Source: Rhodobiaceae bacterium (lineage in GTDB: Bacteria; Pseudomonadota; Alphaproteobacteria; Rhizobiales; Tepidamorphaceae). Taken from it: a stretch of DNA of 64,000 nt. Below, piece after piece: positions 35,054 through 43,778 of this stretch; the stretch's first letter is position 1; every line of letters begins with the position of its first letter. The notes beneath the pieces were generated by a model. It was not told the DNA's origin, made no database searches, and worked only from the letters and a program-made list of their open reading frames with translations. The translations under genes were made by a program, and so were the position numbers. The DNA lies in the NCBI GenBank assembly GCA_020637855.1, contig JACKJR010000005.1:102550-166549 (forward strand), given 5' to 3'.

Positions 35054-35413
35054 ATGTGGTCAAGACGCTTTTCCATATTCGCTGCCGCTTCCGTCCTGAT
35101 AGTGGCCCTGGCAGGCCCGCAGCCGGCTGCCGCCGGAGATTGCACCGGCTACATCGTCGGTGTGCGGCCGCTCAGCCAGTATAACCACGCCAATGGGAAC
35201 GGTTTCCTTGCCGTTCGTTCCGGGCCGGGTGGCAAGTACCGGCAAGTCGGCGAGCTTTATTCCGGTGACGAAATCTCGGTCTACGGCCGGCGCGGCAACT
35301 GGTATGAGGTCACTTGCATGTCCGGCGTGTGCACCAACCCGTTATGGGGTCCCGCGGTTCCCTCTGGCTGGGTCTATGGCAAATACATCAGCATTGGCGG
35401 TGTTTGCCCTTGA
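35054..35413 (+). CDS. Secreted SH3-like domain protein
   Basis: 119 residues. A signal peptide (MWSRRFSIFAAASVLIVAL, cut after AAAG) is followed by one bacterial SH3 domain: LAVRSGPGGKYRQVGELYSGDEISVYGRRGNWYEV in outline, then a Cys pair region and PSGWVYGKYIS. It is probably periplasmic and may bind cell-wall peptide. The ATG at 35054 is chosen because GGAGG lies just before it; the open frame extends 180 bases further upstream without other support. Stands alone. Confidence 0.82.
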   Translation: MWSRRFSIFAAASVLIVALAGPQPAAAGDCTGYIVGVRPLSQYNHANGNGFLAVRSGPGGKYRQVGELYSGDEISVYGRRGNWYEVTCMSGVCTNPLWGPAVPSGWVYGKYISIGGVCP

Positions 35414-35485
35414 TTTTCTGCTTACATCTTGCGTGGCGCGATACATTGTCGCCAGATTGATGCATGAATCCATGGGAGCATGCGA

Positions 35486-35938
35486 ATGGCGGGCAGGATG
35501 AAGCACTGGCTCGGCGCAGTCGGCGCAGTGTTTTTTCTGCCCATCGCCGTTCAGGCCACCAGCGACCCTTTGATCGAGAAGATCGACCGCGCCAATGCGG
35601 CGCTTGAATGTTCCTTCATCGCGCAGGTCGTCCAGAAGAAGCTCGGCGAGGTGAAGTACGAGGAGTACCGCGAGAAGGAGACGTATCTCTATGGTATCTG
35701 GCGCGAGATAGCCGAGGAGATCAGGTTCCCCGGCCCGTTGCTGAACTCAGGCAATCAGGGCATTTACGTCGACTTCTACGAACACCACCAGCCACGCACC
35801 AAGGTTAGCCTCGATTTCATCCTGGGGTCGATATACAGCGCCCGCATGGCTGAATTCATGGCCGGCACGGACACTTCGGTACTGGGCGAGGCCGACTACG
35901 CCGCAAAGGACTGCGATAGGCTGATTGGCAGGGAGTAG
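35486..35938 (+). CDS. Hypothetical secreted protein
   Basis: 150 residues with a signal peptide (HWLGAVGAVFFLPIAVQA, predicted cut after QAT or nearby). The mature part has two Cys far apart (ECSFIAQ and KDCDRL), which may pair, and is rich in Tyr and Glu. No known domain is recognised. The second in-frame ATG is used since GGGAG lies 7 bases before it. Neighbouring secreted genes show no functional link. Confidence 0.65.
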   Translation: MAGRMKHWLGAVGAVFFLPIAVQATSDPLIEKIDRANAALECSFIAQVVQKKLGEVKYEEYREKETYLYGIWREIAEEIRFPGPLLNSGNQGIYVDFYEHHQPRTKVSLDFILGSIYSARMAEFMAGTDTSVLGEADYAAKDCDRLIGRE

Positions 35939-36120
35939 GCCTGCTGTTGCCGGATTTCGTGGCAAAAAGATCACATAAGAAAACCAACATGCCCTAAAGT
36001 CATATATTCAACTTCATTCGCCGGCCCGGCGCTGGACTGATACGGGCATAATACGCACAGGTTTACTCTTGATTATATATAACGGCTTTAGGCACGAAAT
36101 ACAGGATCAAGAGTTCTGTG

Positions 36121-36909
36121 ATGAAATCAAAAACTTTGAAAATCTATCGGGCCTTGGCAATGGCGGTTGTCATGCTGCTTGGCATCTGCGCGTCCAACGG
36201 TGCTCAGGCTCAGAGCAGCCTGTTCGGTCCGATGTCGAGCGGTCCATACGATTGGTCGGGCTTGTACATCGGCGGGCATGCAGGCTGGGGCGAAGCCGGC
36301 TGGAACATTGACGGTGATGCCGGCCCCTTTGATGGCTCTACAATCGGACTGCCGTATGATTTCGACGATTCTGGCTTAGTTGTCGGCGGAACCATCGGCT
36401 ACAACTATCTCTTCGATCACGGCATGGCGGATGGCCATCGCCTGCTGGTCGGCATCGAGGCCGATATCGGCTATATCGGCATCGACGAAACCCACAGGTT
36501 CGACACCGACTTCGACCTCGCTCAGCAACAACTCGGATTCTATGCCGACATCACCGGCAGGGTGGGATTGGTGTTCGATCGCTTCCTGATCTACGCCAAG
36601 GGTGGTGTGGCGTTCGCGGATATCGATTTGCGGGCTGCCGATTTTGATGGTGGCGGCACCGTGCTTGATACCAATGATTTGACCACTTTGTCTGGCATCC
36701 GCACGGGATATGTCGTCGGTGGCGGTATCGATATCGCGCTCAATGAAATTTGGTCCGTCAACGCCGAATACCGCTACATGGACTTCGGCACGGAATACAG
36801 CACGAACTTGGATACCGATGACTGGTATCACAAGAATGACGTTCACCTTGTGACGATTGGCGTGAAGGCCAAGCTTGGTGACCTGTTTGGCCCGATGGGC
36901 GCCAACTGA
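36121..36909 (+). CDS. Outer-membrane beta-barrel protein (Omp25/Omp31 type)
   Basis: 262 residues: signal peptide ending in SNGAQAQS, then a small beta-barrel with alternating pattern. YDWSGLYIGGHAGWGEAGW is the usual first strand of the Omp25/Omp31 family; later strands include YNYLFDHGMADG, GRVGLVFDRFLIYAKGGVAFAD, EIWSVNAEYRYMDFG and the terminal DVHLVTIGVKAKLG. A surface protein or narrow channel in the outer membrane. A GTG three bases earlier is a possible start. It is followed by a strong terminator. Confidence 0.88.
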   Translation: MKSKTLKIYRALAMAVVMLLGICASNGAQAQSSLFGPMSSGPYDWSGLYIGGHAGWGEAGWNIDGDAGPFDGSTIGLPYDFDDSGLVVGGTIGYNYLFDHGMADGHRLLVGIEADIGYIGIDETHRFDTDFDLAQQQLGFYADITGRVGLVFDRFLIYAKGGVAFADIDLRAADFDGGGTVLDTNDLTTLSGIRTGYVVGGGIDIALNEIWSVNAEYRYMDFGTEYSTNLDTDDWYHKNDVHLVTIGVKAKLGDLFGPMGAN

Positions 36910-36937
36910 TCGCACATCGCTCAGGCGAGGATTTGAG

Positions 36938-36973
36938 AGGTTCCGGATTTGCGTCCGGGACCTTTTTCTTTTT
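36938..36973 (+). terminator. Rho-independent terminator of the porin gene
   Basis: Stem AGGTTCCGGA / TCCGGGACCT (one G-U) at 36938-36947 and 36954-36963, followed by TTTTTCTTTTT. It lies 29 bases after the stop. Confidence 0.92.
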
Positions 36974-37124
36974 GGCCGCACGAGTGGAACGGTGAGCGAA
37001 CCGAACCAGCGTGAGGTGTAAGAAAACAAACCCGCAAGGGTTCGTAAGCCCGACCGGGCGTCGCGCACTTTTGCGCGCCCCATCGGAGGCGTTGAGCGAA
37101 GCGAAACCGCCGTGAAACAGATAA

Positions 37125-37199
<75 letters not shown>

Positions 37200-37397
37200 A
37201 TCTTGCGCATGCGCGTAATGGCCGACGGTTTGTCACGGAAAACCGGATCGCGCGGGCGCGAAGCACCCGCTTGCCGACGGCGGGCGGAAACTGCCATAGC
37301 GATGGCCTTCGCGCAAGCAAAGATGCGATAGTTTCGTATGGCGGTTTTTGGCCAATGCGGTGGTACAAAAATCCAGGACGCAGGGGAGGGATGGGGT

Positions 37398-37577
37398 ATG
37401 TCCGAAAAGGACGTAAAGCCCGAGGATGCAACACAGCCGGCAAAGACCGGAATCCAGAATGACGACGCACGCTCGCAGCGGCTGGCGGCGGCCCTGAAAG
37501 CCAATCTCAAACGCCGCAAGCAGCAGGCGCGCGGGCGCAGGGAAGAAGGCGATCAGGCGGACACGGGTGAGCGATAA
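37398..37577 (+). CDS. Small basic hypothetical protein upstream of murA
   Basis: 59 residues with an acidic start (MSEKDVKPED) and a strongly basic tail (LAAALKANLKRRKQQARGRREEG). Short proteins ending in ALK-NL-RRK-QARGR are usual just before murA in Hyphomicrobiales; function unknown. GGAGGGATGGGG precedes the ATG chosen. The frame is open 60 bases further upstream, but that part has no ribosome site. Confidence 0.72.
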   Translation: MSEKDVKPEDATQPAKTGIQNDDARSQRLAAALKANLKRRKQQARGRREEGDQADTGER

Positions 37578-37699
37578 CCCTCCGCGAGCGCGTTAGTCAT
37601 GGGCAGGTCTTTGCCTTGTTTTCTCCTTGAGCGGGCATTACACCTCGCCGTCACGCTCGCATTGGAGCGCACGGGGATTTTCAGTAAGGGTGAATCGGC

Positions 37700-38989
37700 A
37701 TGGACAGCATCCGCGTTACCGGCGGCAACCGGCTGAATGGGGCGATCCCGATTTCCGGCGCCAAGAATGCCGCGCTTCCCCTGATGATCGCCTCGATCCT
37801 GACGCCGGAAACGCTGACGCTGGAGAATGTGCCGCGGCTGACCGATGTCCAGAAACTGGCCCAAATTCTCAACAACCACGGCATTGACATCACCATAGCC
37901 GGCAAGCGCGCGGGTCAGGGCGAGGGGTATTCCCGCACCATGCACATCAGCGCGGCCGAGATCGTCGACACGACCGCACCTTATGAACTCGTGTCGCAGA
38001 TGCGGGCGAGTTTCTGGGTCCTCGGCCCGTTGCTGGCGCGCTGCGGCAAGGCGAAGGTTTCGCTGCCCGGCGGCTGCGCCATTGGCACCCGTCCCGTCGA
38101 TCTTCATTTGATGGGGCTCGAGGCGCTCGGCGCCGAGATCGAGCTTGATGCGGGCTACGTTATTGCGCGCGCACCAGGCGGCCTGAAGGGCGGCAACATC
38201 ACATTTCCCATGGTTTCCGTCGGCGCGACGCACAATGTTCTGATGGCTGCGGCCGGGGCAAAGGGCACCACGGTGATCGAAAATGCCGCGCGCGAGCCCG
38301 AGATTGGCGATGTCGCCCGCTGCCTCGTCGCCATGGGGGCCGAAATCGAGGGCATCGATACCGGCACGCTCGTGGTGCATGGCTCTGGTGCGTTGCACGG
38401 CGCAACTCACGCGGTCTTGCCCGACCGCATCGAGACCGGCACCTACGCCATGGCGGTGGCGATGACGGGCGGTGATGTACTGCTGGAAAACACCCGCATG
38501 GATCTGCTGCAGGCGGCTTTCGACGTACTGGTCGAAGCCGGCGTTACGGTAACCCAGACCAACGAGGGCGTGCGCATCGCCCGCAATGGCGCTGGAATCA
38601 GGCCGGTGCATGTATCCACCGCGCCTTATCCCGCCTTCCCGACCGACCTGCAGGCGCAGCTGATGGCGCTGATGACCAAGGCCGACGGTGTTTCGACCAT
38701 CACCGAAACGATCTTCGAAAACCGCTTCATGCATGTTCAGGAACTGGCGCGTCTTGGTGCCGACATCCGCCTCAATGGCGAGACGGCGACGATCACTGGC
38801 GTGAAGACGCTTAAAGGGGCGCCGGTGATGGCGACCGATCTTCGCGCATCGGTTTCCCTGATCATTGCAGCCCTGGCCGCCGAAGGCGAGACGACGGTCT
38901 CGCGCGTCTACCACCTCGACCGCGGATTTGAGCGCATCGAGGAGAAACTCGGCCGCTGCGGCGCGCAAATCGAACGCATCAGCGCTTGA
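37700..38989 (+). CDS. murA: UDP-N-acetylglucosamine 1-carboxyvinyltransferase
   Basis: 429 residues; the first committed step of peptidoglycan synthesis, adding enolpyruvate from PEP to UDP-GlcNAc in the cytosol. ISGAKNAALPLM near the N terminus and the active-site loop GGCAIGTRPVDLH with the PEP-binding, fosfomycin-sensitive Cys are intact. PTDLQAQLMAL and RHFDRGYE-like HLDRGFERIEEKL close the family pattern. It is followed by DUF2948 in the standard rhizobial order. Confidence 0.97.
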   Translation: MDSIRVTGGNRLNGAIPISGAKNAALPLMIASILTPETLTLENVPRLTDVQKLAQILNNHGIDITIAGKRAGQGEGYSRTMHISAAEIVDTTAPYELVSQMRASFWVLGPLLARCGKAKVSLPGGCAIGTRPVDLHLMGLEALGAEIELDAGYVIARAPGGLKGGNITFPMVSVGATHNVLMAAAGAKGTTVIENAAREPEIGDVARCLVAMGAEIEGIDTGTLVVHGSGALHGATHAVLPDRIETGTYAMAVAMTGGDVLLENTRMDLLQAAFDVLVEAGVTVTQTNEGVRIARNGAGIRPVHVSTAPYPAFPTDLQAQLMALMTKADGVSTITETIFENRFMHVQELARLGADIRLNGETATITGVKTLKGAPVMATDLRASVSLIIAALAAEGETTVSRVYHLDRGFERIEEKLGRCGAQIERISA

Positions 38990-39051
38990 CGTTTGGGTTC
39001 ATCATCACGACATCTGCGTGACAAACACGAACTTTCAACTGACGGATTCGC

Positions 39052-39510
39052 ATGGACCAGAACAGCTCCGGCGGGCTGGCGCTCGCAGCCCTTGATGCCG
39101 ACGATCTCGAAGTGATCTCCGCCCATACGCAGGATGCCGTCATCAGTGCTTCCGATCTGGCGTTCCAGAAGCGTCACGCAGCCTTTGTCGCGATGCTCAA
39201 CCGCTACGACTGGGATGCCGACGATGCGCAGGGCAAGGGCAGGGAGCACAAGCGCCGCCGCACGGCTCTTCATTTCGACCGTGTGCGCGGGGTCCGCTCG
39301 CGTGGCTTCGACCCCAAACACCCCGATACCGTGCTCAACCTGCTGGCGATCCGCTACGTTCCGGCCGGCGAAGGGCCTGCCGGTATCGTGGAGCTGGTTT
39401 TCTCCGGTGATGCCGCCATCCGTCTCGATGTCGAATGCATCGAATGCCGCATGAAGGACATGGGCCCTGTGTGGGCAACACAGAACCGCCCGGCGCATAG
39501 CGCAGGGTAA
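39052..39510 (+). CDS. DUF2948 family protein
   Basis: 152 residues matching the DUF2948 family found after murA in Hyphomicrobiales: LAALDADDLEVISAHTQDAV, FVAMLNRYDWD, RRRTALHFDRV, then LLAIRY and the C-terminal IRLDVECIECRMKDMGP. Function unknown. In related genomes hisD usually follows, but here the next gene is UPF0262, after 139 non-coding bases. Confidence 0.9.
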   Translation: MDQNSSGGLALAALDADDLEVISAHTQDAVISASDLAFQKRHAAFVAMLNRYDWDADDAQGKGREHKRRRTALHFDRVRGVRSRGFDPKHPDTVLNLLAIRYVPAGEGPAGIVELVFSGDAAIRLDVECIECRMKDMGPVWATQNRPAHSAG

Positions 39511-39649
39511 TCACGGGCAGGAAACGGACCGTCCGCCCGAACGCTTTACGCTGATACCAATGCAGGGCTTTGCCAACCGCGCGCCGCGATGTCATAGAAC
39601 GGGTACGCAGCCCCGGTCATGATCTGCCGGGAATTGGGCGGAGTGCTTC

Positions 39650-40147
39650 ATGGCATCTAACGGCAAGAAGGCAGGAGAAGGGGGCGGACACCTCGTCGCA
39701 ATCAATCTCGACGAAAGCTCCATCCGTCGATCCACGCCCGATATTGACCATGAGCGCGCGATCGCCATCTACGATCTGATTGAGGAGAACCGTTTCGAGC
39801 CGGAAGGGCTGCCTGGCGGCGAATACGCTCTCGGCCTGTCGATACAGGAACAGCGCCTGGTGATGGATATCACCTCGCCGGACGGAACGCCGGTTACCAC
39901 CCATGTTCTCTCGCTGACGCCGCTGCGCAAGGTGATCCGCGACTACTTCATGGTTTGCGAGAGCTACTACGAGGCAATCCGGCAGGCGAGCCCAAGCCGT
40001 ATCGAAGCAATCGACATGGGCCGTCGCGGTTTGCATGATGAAGGCTCGCAAATCTTGCGCGAAAGACTGGACGGCAAGATTGGCGTCGATCATGACACCG
40101 CCCGGCGTCTGTTCACGCTGATCTGCGTCCTGCACTGGAAGGGCTGA
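39650..40147 (+). CDS. UPF0262 family protein
   Basis: 165 residues, matching UPF0262: IAIYDLIEENRFEPEG, LSIQEQRLVMDI, LSLTPLRKVIRDYFMVCESYYEAIR, IEAIDMGRRGLHDEGS, TARRLFTLICVLHWKG. Function unknown, conserved in Hyphomicrobiales between hisD and a phosphatase gene. The stop is 4 bases before the next start, so the two are co-translated. Confidence 0.93.
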   Translation: MASNGKKAGEGGGHLVAINLDESSIRRSTPDIDHERAIAIYDLIEENRFEPEGLPGGEYALGLSIQEQRLVMDITSPDGTPVTTHVLSLTPLRKVIRDYFMVCESYYEAIRQASPSRIEAIDMGRRGLHDEGSQILRERLDGKIGVDHDTARRLFTLICVLHWKG

Positions 40148-40151
40148 TTCA

Positions 40152-40607
40152 GTGGTGCAGGAGAGGGACAAGCTGCCCTCGTCGGTGCTGTTTGCCTGTT
40201 CGATGAACTCGGTGCGTTCGCCGATGGCCGAAGGCATCATGAAACAGTTGTTCCCCTTCAAGGTCTATACCCAGTCTGCAGGTGTTCACGAAGGTGAGCT
40301 GGATGGTTTCGCCGTAGCGGTGATGGAGGAAATCGGTGCCGACATTTCCGGTCATGTGCCGAGGACCTTCGATGAAATCCACGACACGAGCTTCGATCTG
40401 ATCATCTCGCTGTCGCCTGAAGCACATCACCACGCACTCGAACTCGCCCACACGATGGACATCGATGTCGAATACTGGCCGACCCAGGACCCGACCATGG
40501 AAATGGGAATGCGGGACCAGAGGCTCATCGCCTACCGGCGCGTCCGCGATCAACTGACGACGCGCATCAAGCAGCGCTTCGGCTGGCAGCCGCCGGCCAG
40601 CACGTGA
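40152..40607 (+). CDS. Low molecular weight protein-tyrosine-phosphatase family protein
   Basis: 151 residues with the phosphatase loop CSMNSVR (CX5R, Cys16-Arg22) and a downstream Asp in YWPTQDP that would be the general acid of the family. Arsenate reductases of the same fold use an extra Cys pair that is not obvious here, so phosphatase activity on phosphotyrosine or small phosphoesters is more likely. GTG start, 4 bases after UPF0262. In the usual order infA follows; here two redox genes intervene. Confidence 0.87.
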   Translation: MVQERDKLPSSVLFACSMNSVRSPMAEGIMKQLFPFKVYTQSAGVHEGELDGFAVAVMEEIGADISGHVPRTFDEIHDTSFDLIISLSPEAHHHALELAHTMDIDVEYWPTQDPTMEMGMRDQRLIAYRRVRDQLTTRIKQRFGWQPPAST

Positions 40608-40704
40608 TCCGATCTGACACGAAGACTTGACCTTCCAGCCACTGGAAGATGCATGACCCATCGCTATCTTATCTGAACCGAAACGATACGGAGCCTCCCG
40701 ACTG

Positions 40705-41157
40705 ATGAGAATGAAACTGTCTGTTGCCGCCTGCCTCATTGCTCTTGCAACCGCCGCGCTTGCCCATCAAGGCGCGAGTGGGGTCGTCAAGAAGCGCATG
40801 GAGTTGATGAAGGACACTGCCCAGCACATGAAATCGATCGCGGGCATGGTCAGCGGCAAGAGTGAACTCGATACCGGTTCGCTTACGGCATCCGCGCAGA
40901 CGATCGCCGCGCACGCGGGGGATATTCCAGATTTGTTTCCGGAAGGCTCTCTGCATGACCCGAGTGAAGCGCTGCCGAAGATTTGGGAGGAGTGGGAAGA
41001 CTTCACCATGCTCGCCAACGATCTGTCGGAGCGTGCCGAACAGCTGGCTGCGGTGGCCGATGACGGCGCTAGCGCGGCAGACCTGCAGGCCGCCTTTGGC
41101 AAGGTAGGCGAAACATGCAAATCCTGTCACACCGATTTCCGGTTGAAGAAACAGTGA
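40705..41157 (+). CDS. Cytochrome c' (class II cytochrome c)
   Basis: 150 residues: a signal peptide (LSVAACLIALATAALA), a four-helix bundle, and a C-terminal heme site CKSCH (Cys138, Cys141, His142) followed by TDFRLKK, the class II arrangement. It is periplasmic; relatives bind NO or transfer electrons. It is followed after 12 bases by a multicopper oxidase, suggesting a joint redox function. The pair breaks the usual phosphatase-infA order. Confidence 0.92.
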   Translation: MRMKLSVAACLIALATAALAHQGASGVVKKRMELMKDTAQHMKSIAGMVSGKSELDTGSLTASAQTIAAHAGDIPDLFPEGSLHDPSEALPKIWEEWEDFTMLANDLSERAEQLAAVADDGASAADLQAAFGKVGETCKSCHTDFRLKKQ

Positions 41158-41169
41158 GATGAGAAAGCA

Positions 41170-42594
41170 ATGACGCGAAGCGTTTCACGGCGTGCGGTTA
41201 TTGCCGGTATTGGCGCTGGCGTTGCGGCGTTCAGCCTGCCGCGGTTGCCGGTGCTGGCAGCAGCACCGGATTTCCGCTCTTTGAAAGCTGCTCCGGCAAC
41301 CGCCAACCTGATTGCTGGGGGTCCCGGCTCGGGGGAAAACAACACCGCCGTTTGGGCCTATGACGGCTCGGTACCGGGTCCCTTGCTGCGCGCCCGCGTG
41401 GGCGAGCGTATGCGTGTCCGCTTCGAGAACGCACTGGAACAGGAATCCTCGATCCACTGGCACGGCATCCGAATCGACAACGCCATGGATGGCGTTCCCG
41501 GCCTGACGCAGGACCCGGTCATGCCCGGCGGCAGCTTCGACTATGATTTCGCGCTGACCCATCCGGGTACCTATTGGTACCACCCGCATATCCGCTCCTC
41601 CGAACAGGTCGGGCGCGGCCTGCACGGCATCCTGATCGTCGATGAGGAGACGGTGCTCGATGTCGATCAGGACATTCTGCTGGTTATCGACGACTGGCGC
41701 ATCACCGAGAATGGCCAGATCCATGACCAAAGCTTCGGCGCCCTGCATGACGCGGCCCACAGCGGACGGCTTGGCAACTGGCTGACCGTCAACGGCGCTT
41801 CGGAGCCGCATTTTAAGGTCGGTGCGGGCGAACGCATCCGTATCCGTCTCGTCAATGTGGCTAATTCCCGGATATTCCAGCTCGATGCTGCAAAGCTCGG
41901 CGCACGCGTATTTGGCGTTGATGGCCACGGGCTTGAGACGCCGGAAATACCCGTCGATCCGGTTTTGCTGGGACCTGGTCAACGCGCCGACCTCATCTTT
42001 GATGTCGCGGCCGGCGTGGATGAAATTTCACTGGACGACGTGTCGACCGATGAACCCGTCACGGCAGCCAGGTTCACGCTTGCTCGCGATGCCATGCCGG
42101 CCCGCAGCCGCCCCCCGCTTGATAGCCTCTCGCTGCCGCGCTTTGCGCCGGAGCCGGATATGGCGAACGCGCGCAGGATCGACTTGAAAATGGAAGGCGG
42201 CGCCATGGGCGGGCTGGCAACCGCGATGCTTGATGGCGAGCAGATGAGCCTGCGCGATCTCGCCCAGAAGGGCTATGTCTGGGCCTTCAACGGCAAGGTC
42301 GGGCGCATGCACGATCGTCTGTTCGAGGCAAGGCATGGCGAGACGATTGCGATTGAGTTCATCAACGAAACGGCCTGGCCGCATGCGATGCATCTGCATG
42401 GGCATCATTTCAAGGTGTTGACCCGCGATGGCGAACTGGCGCCTGACCCCGGTTTTCGAGATACAGTGCTGGTCGGACCGGAGCAGCGCGTTGGTATTGC
42501 CTTCGTCGCCGACAATGCCGGCAAGTGGATGCTGCATTGCCACATGCTGGAGCATCAGGCGTCCGGCATGACGGCCAGCTTTTCCGTCGCCTGA
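41170..42594 (+). CDS. Multicopper oxidase, Tat-exported
   Basis: 474 residues with a twin-arginine signal (SRRAVIAGIG and a hydrophobic stretch to about 32) and three cupredoxin domains. Copper ligands are all visible: HWHGIR, WYHPHIRS, then the C-terminal HAMHLHGHHF and the HCHMLEHQASGM block carrying the type 1 Cys-His. It oxidises a metal ion or phenolic substrate with O2 in the periplasm; CueO-like copper resistance is possible but there is no Met-rich insert. Probably in operon with the cytochrome c'. Confidence 0.93.
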   Translation: MTRSVSRRAVIAGIGAGVAAFSLPRLPVLAAAPDFRSLKAAPATANLIAGGPGSGENNTAVWAYDGSVPGPLLRARVGERMRVRFENALEQESSIHWHGIRIDNAMDGVPGLTQDPVMPGGSFDYDFALTHPGTYWYHPHIRSSEQVGRGLHGILIVDEETVLDVDQDILLVIDDWRITENGQIHDQSFGALHDAAHSGRLGNWLTVNGASEPHFKVGAGERIRIRLVNVANSRIFQLDAAKLGARVFGVDGHGLETPEIPVDPVLLGPGQRADLIFDVAAGVDEISLDDVSTDEPVTAARFTLARDAMPARSRPPLDSLSLPRFAPEPDMANARRIDLKMEGGAMGGLATAMLDGEQMSLRDLAQKGYVWAFNGKVGRMHDRLFEARHGETIAIEFINETAWPHAMHLHGHHFKVLTRDGELAPDPGFRDTVLVGPEQRVGIAFVADNAGKWMLHCHMLEHQASGMTASFSVA

Positions 42595-42746
42595 GACGCA
42601 TTCCTGACCGGCGCGCTTCAGTTGTTCACTTTGTGCCGGGGATCGGTTAGGTTCCCCGCCAAATTGGCTCATATCAATTGAACCAGATCAGTGCGTCCGG
42701 CTCCCGAAGGCCGGCCACTTTCCGTTAACGACCAGATCGGATACGC

Positions 42747-42965
42747 ATGTCGAAAGAAGAACTGCTCGAGTTTCCGGGCGTCGTGACCGAACTCCTGCCC
42801 AACGCGACGTTCCGCGTGAAGCTGGAGAACGAACACGAGATCATCGCCCATACCGCCGGCCGCATGCGCAAGAATCGCATCCGCGTTCTTGCCGGCGACA
42901 AGGTGCTCGTCGAAATGACCCCCTACGATCTCACCAAGGGCCGTATCACCTACCGTTTCAAGTGA
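42747..42965 (+). CDS. infA: Translation initiation factor IF-1
   Basis: 72 residues, the full S1/OB-fold IF-1: SKEELLEFPGVVTELLPNA, FRVKLENEHEIIAHTAGRMRKNRIRV, LAGDKVLVEMTPYDLTKGRITYR. It binds the ribosomal A site at initiation. 152 bases after the multicopper oxidase; the gap probably holds its own promoter. Confidence 0.98.
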   Translation: MSKEELLEFPGVVTELLPNATFRVKLENEHEIIAHTAGRMRKNRIRVLAGDKVLVEMTPYDLTKGRITYRFK

Positions 42966-43010
42966 TGCATGTATCTGCGCAAGCGCTGTCCGGGTGCTGC
43001 ACTCACCAGA

Positions 43011-43057
43011 GCAATTCCAGGAAAAGTGTAAGCGGTTTTCCGTCCGGAATTGCGTAA
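43011..43057. repeat. 47-bp intergenic palindromic repeat, copy 2
   Basis: Identical in all 47 bases and in orientation to the copy at 6246-6292. It lies between infA and maf. Imperfect inverted repeat with ends GCAATTCC / GGAATTGC. Confidence 0.85.
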
Positions 43058-43135
43058 CAACAAGAATGAAGAGCATTCTCGTGATTCAGCGAAGAACGGG
43101 ACTGGTCTGAAACAGGAAAATACGGTCGGCAAGTC

Positions 43136-43762
43136 ATGAGCGGACGGCCCAAACTGATACTCGCAAGCGCTTCGCCCCGCAGATTGGCGCTCCTTCAGCA
43201 GATCGGCATCGACCCCGATTTCCTGCGCCCCACCACCGTGGACGAGGCGCCGGAAAAAGGCGAGCTGCCGCGCACGCTGGCACGCCGCCTGGCGCGCACC
43301 AAGTGCGAGGTCGCGTTGCGCGCCATTGGCCGCGAGCCCGAACTTGAGGGCAGTCTCGTGCTGTCGGCGGATACCGTCGTTGCCGTCGGCCGCCGCATTC
43401 TGCCCAAGGCGGAAACGCTGGAAGAGGCGAGCGCCTGTCTGCGCCTTCTCTCGGGGCGCTCGCACCGCGTCTACACCGCCATCTGCGCCGGCTATTCCAG
43501 CAGCCGGGTGCGTGAACGCATTACCGAGACGCGCGTGCGTTTCAAGCGCCTGTCGCGCGAGGAGATCGATACCTATCTCGGCTCCGGCGAGTGGCGCGGC
43601 AAAGCCGGCGGTTATGCCATCCAGGGTATCGCCGGCAGCTTTGTCCTCAAGCTGGCCGGTTCGTATACATCAGTTGTCGGTCTGCCATTGAATGAGGCTT
43701 CGGCATTGCTGGAGGGTGCGGGCTATCCCGTCCGGCTGGCGTGGTCTTCAGTGGCCGTCTAA
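43136..43762 (+). CDS. maf: Maf family nucleotide pyrophosphatase
   Basis: 208 residues. PKLILASASPRRLALLQQIGI is the Maf phosphate-binding start, LSADTVVAVGRRILPKAE the metal and specificity segment, GEWRGKAGGYAIQGIAGSFV the catalytic centre. It hydrolyses non-canonical or canonical NTPs to NMP and pyrophosphate (house-cleaning). Usual place after infA in the rhizobial block. Confidence 0.94.
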   Translation: MSGRPKLILASASPRRLALLQQIGIDPDFLRPTTVDEAPEKGELPRTLARRLARTKCEVALRAIGREPELEGSLVLSADTVVAVGRRILPKAETLEEASACLRLLSGRSHRVYTAICAGYSSSRVRERITETRVRFKRLSREEIDTYLGSGEWRGKAGGYAIQGIAGSFVLKLAGSYTSVVGLPLNEASALLEGAGYPVRLAWSSVAV

Positions 43763-43778
43763 CGGGGGAATACACGCC

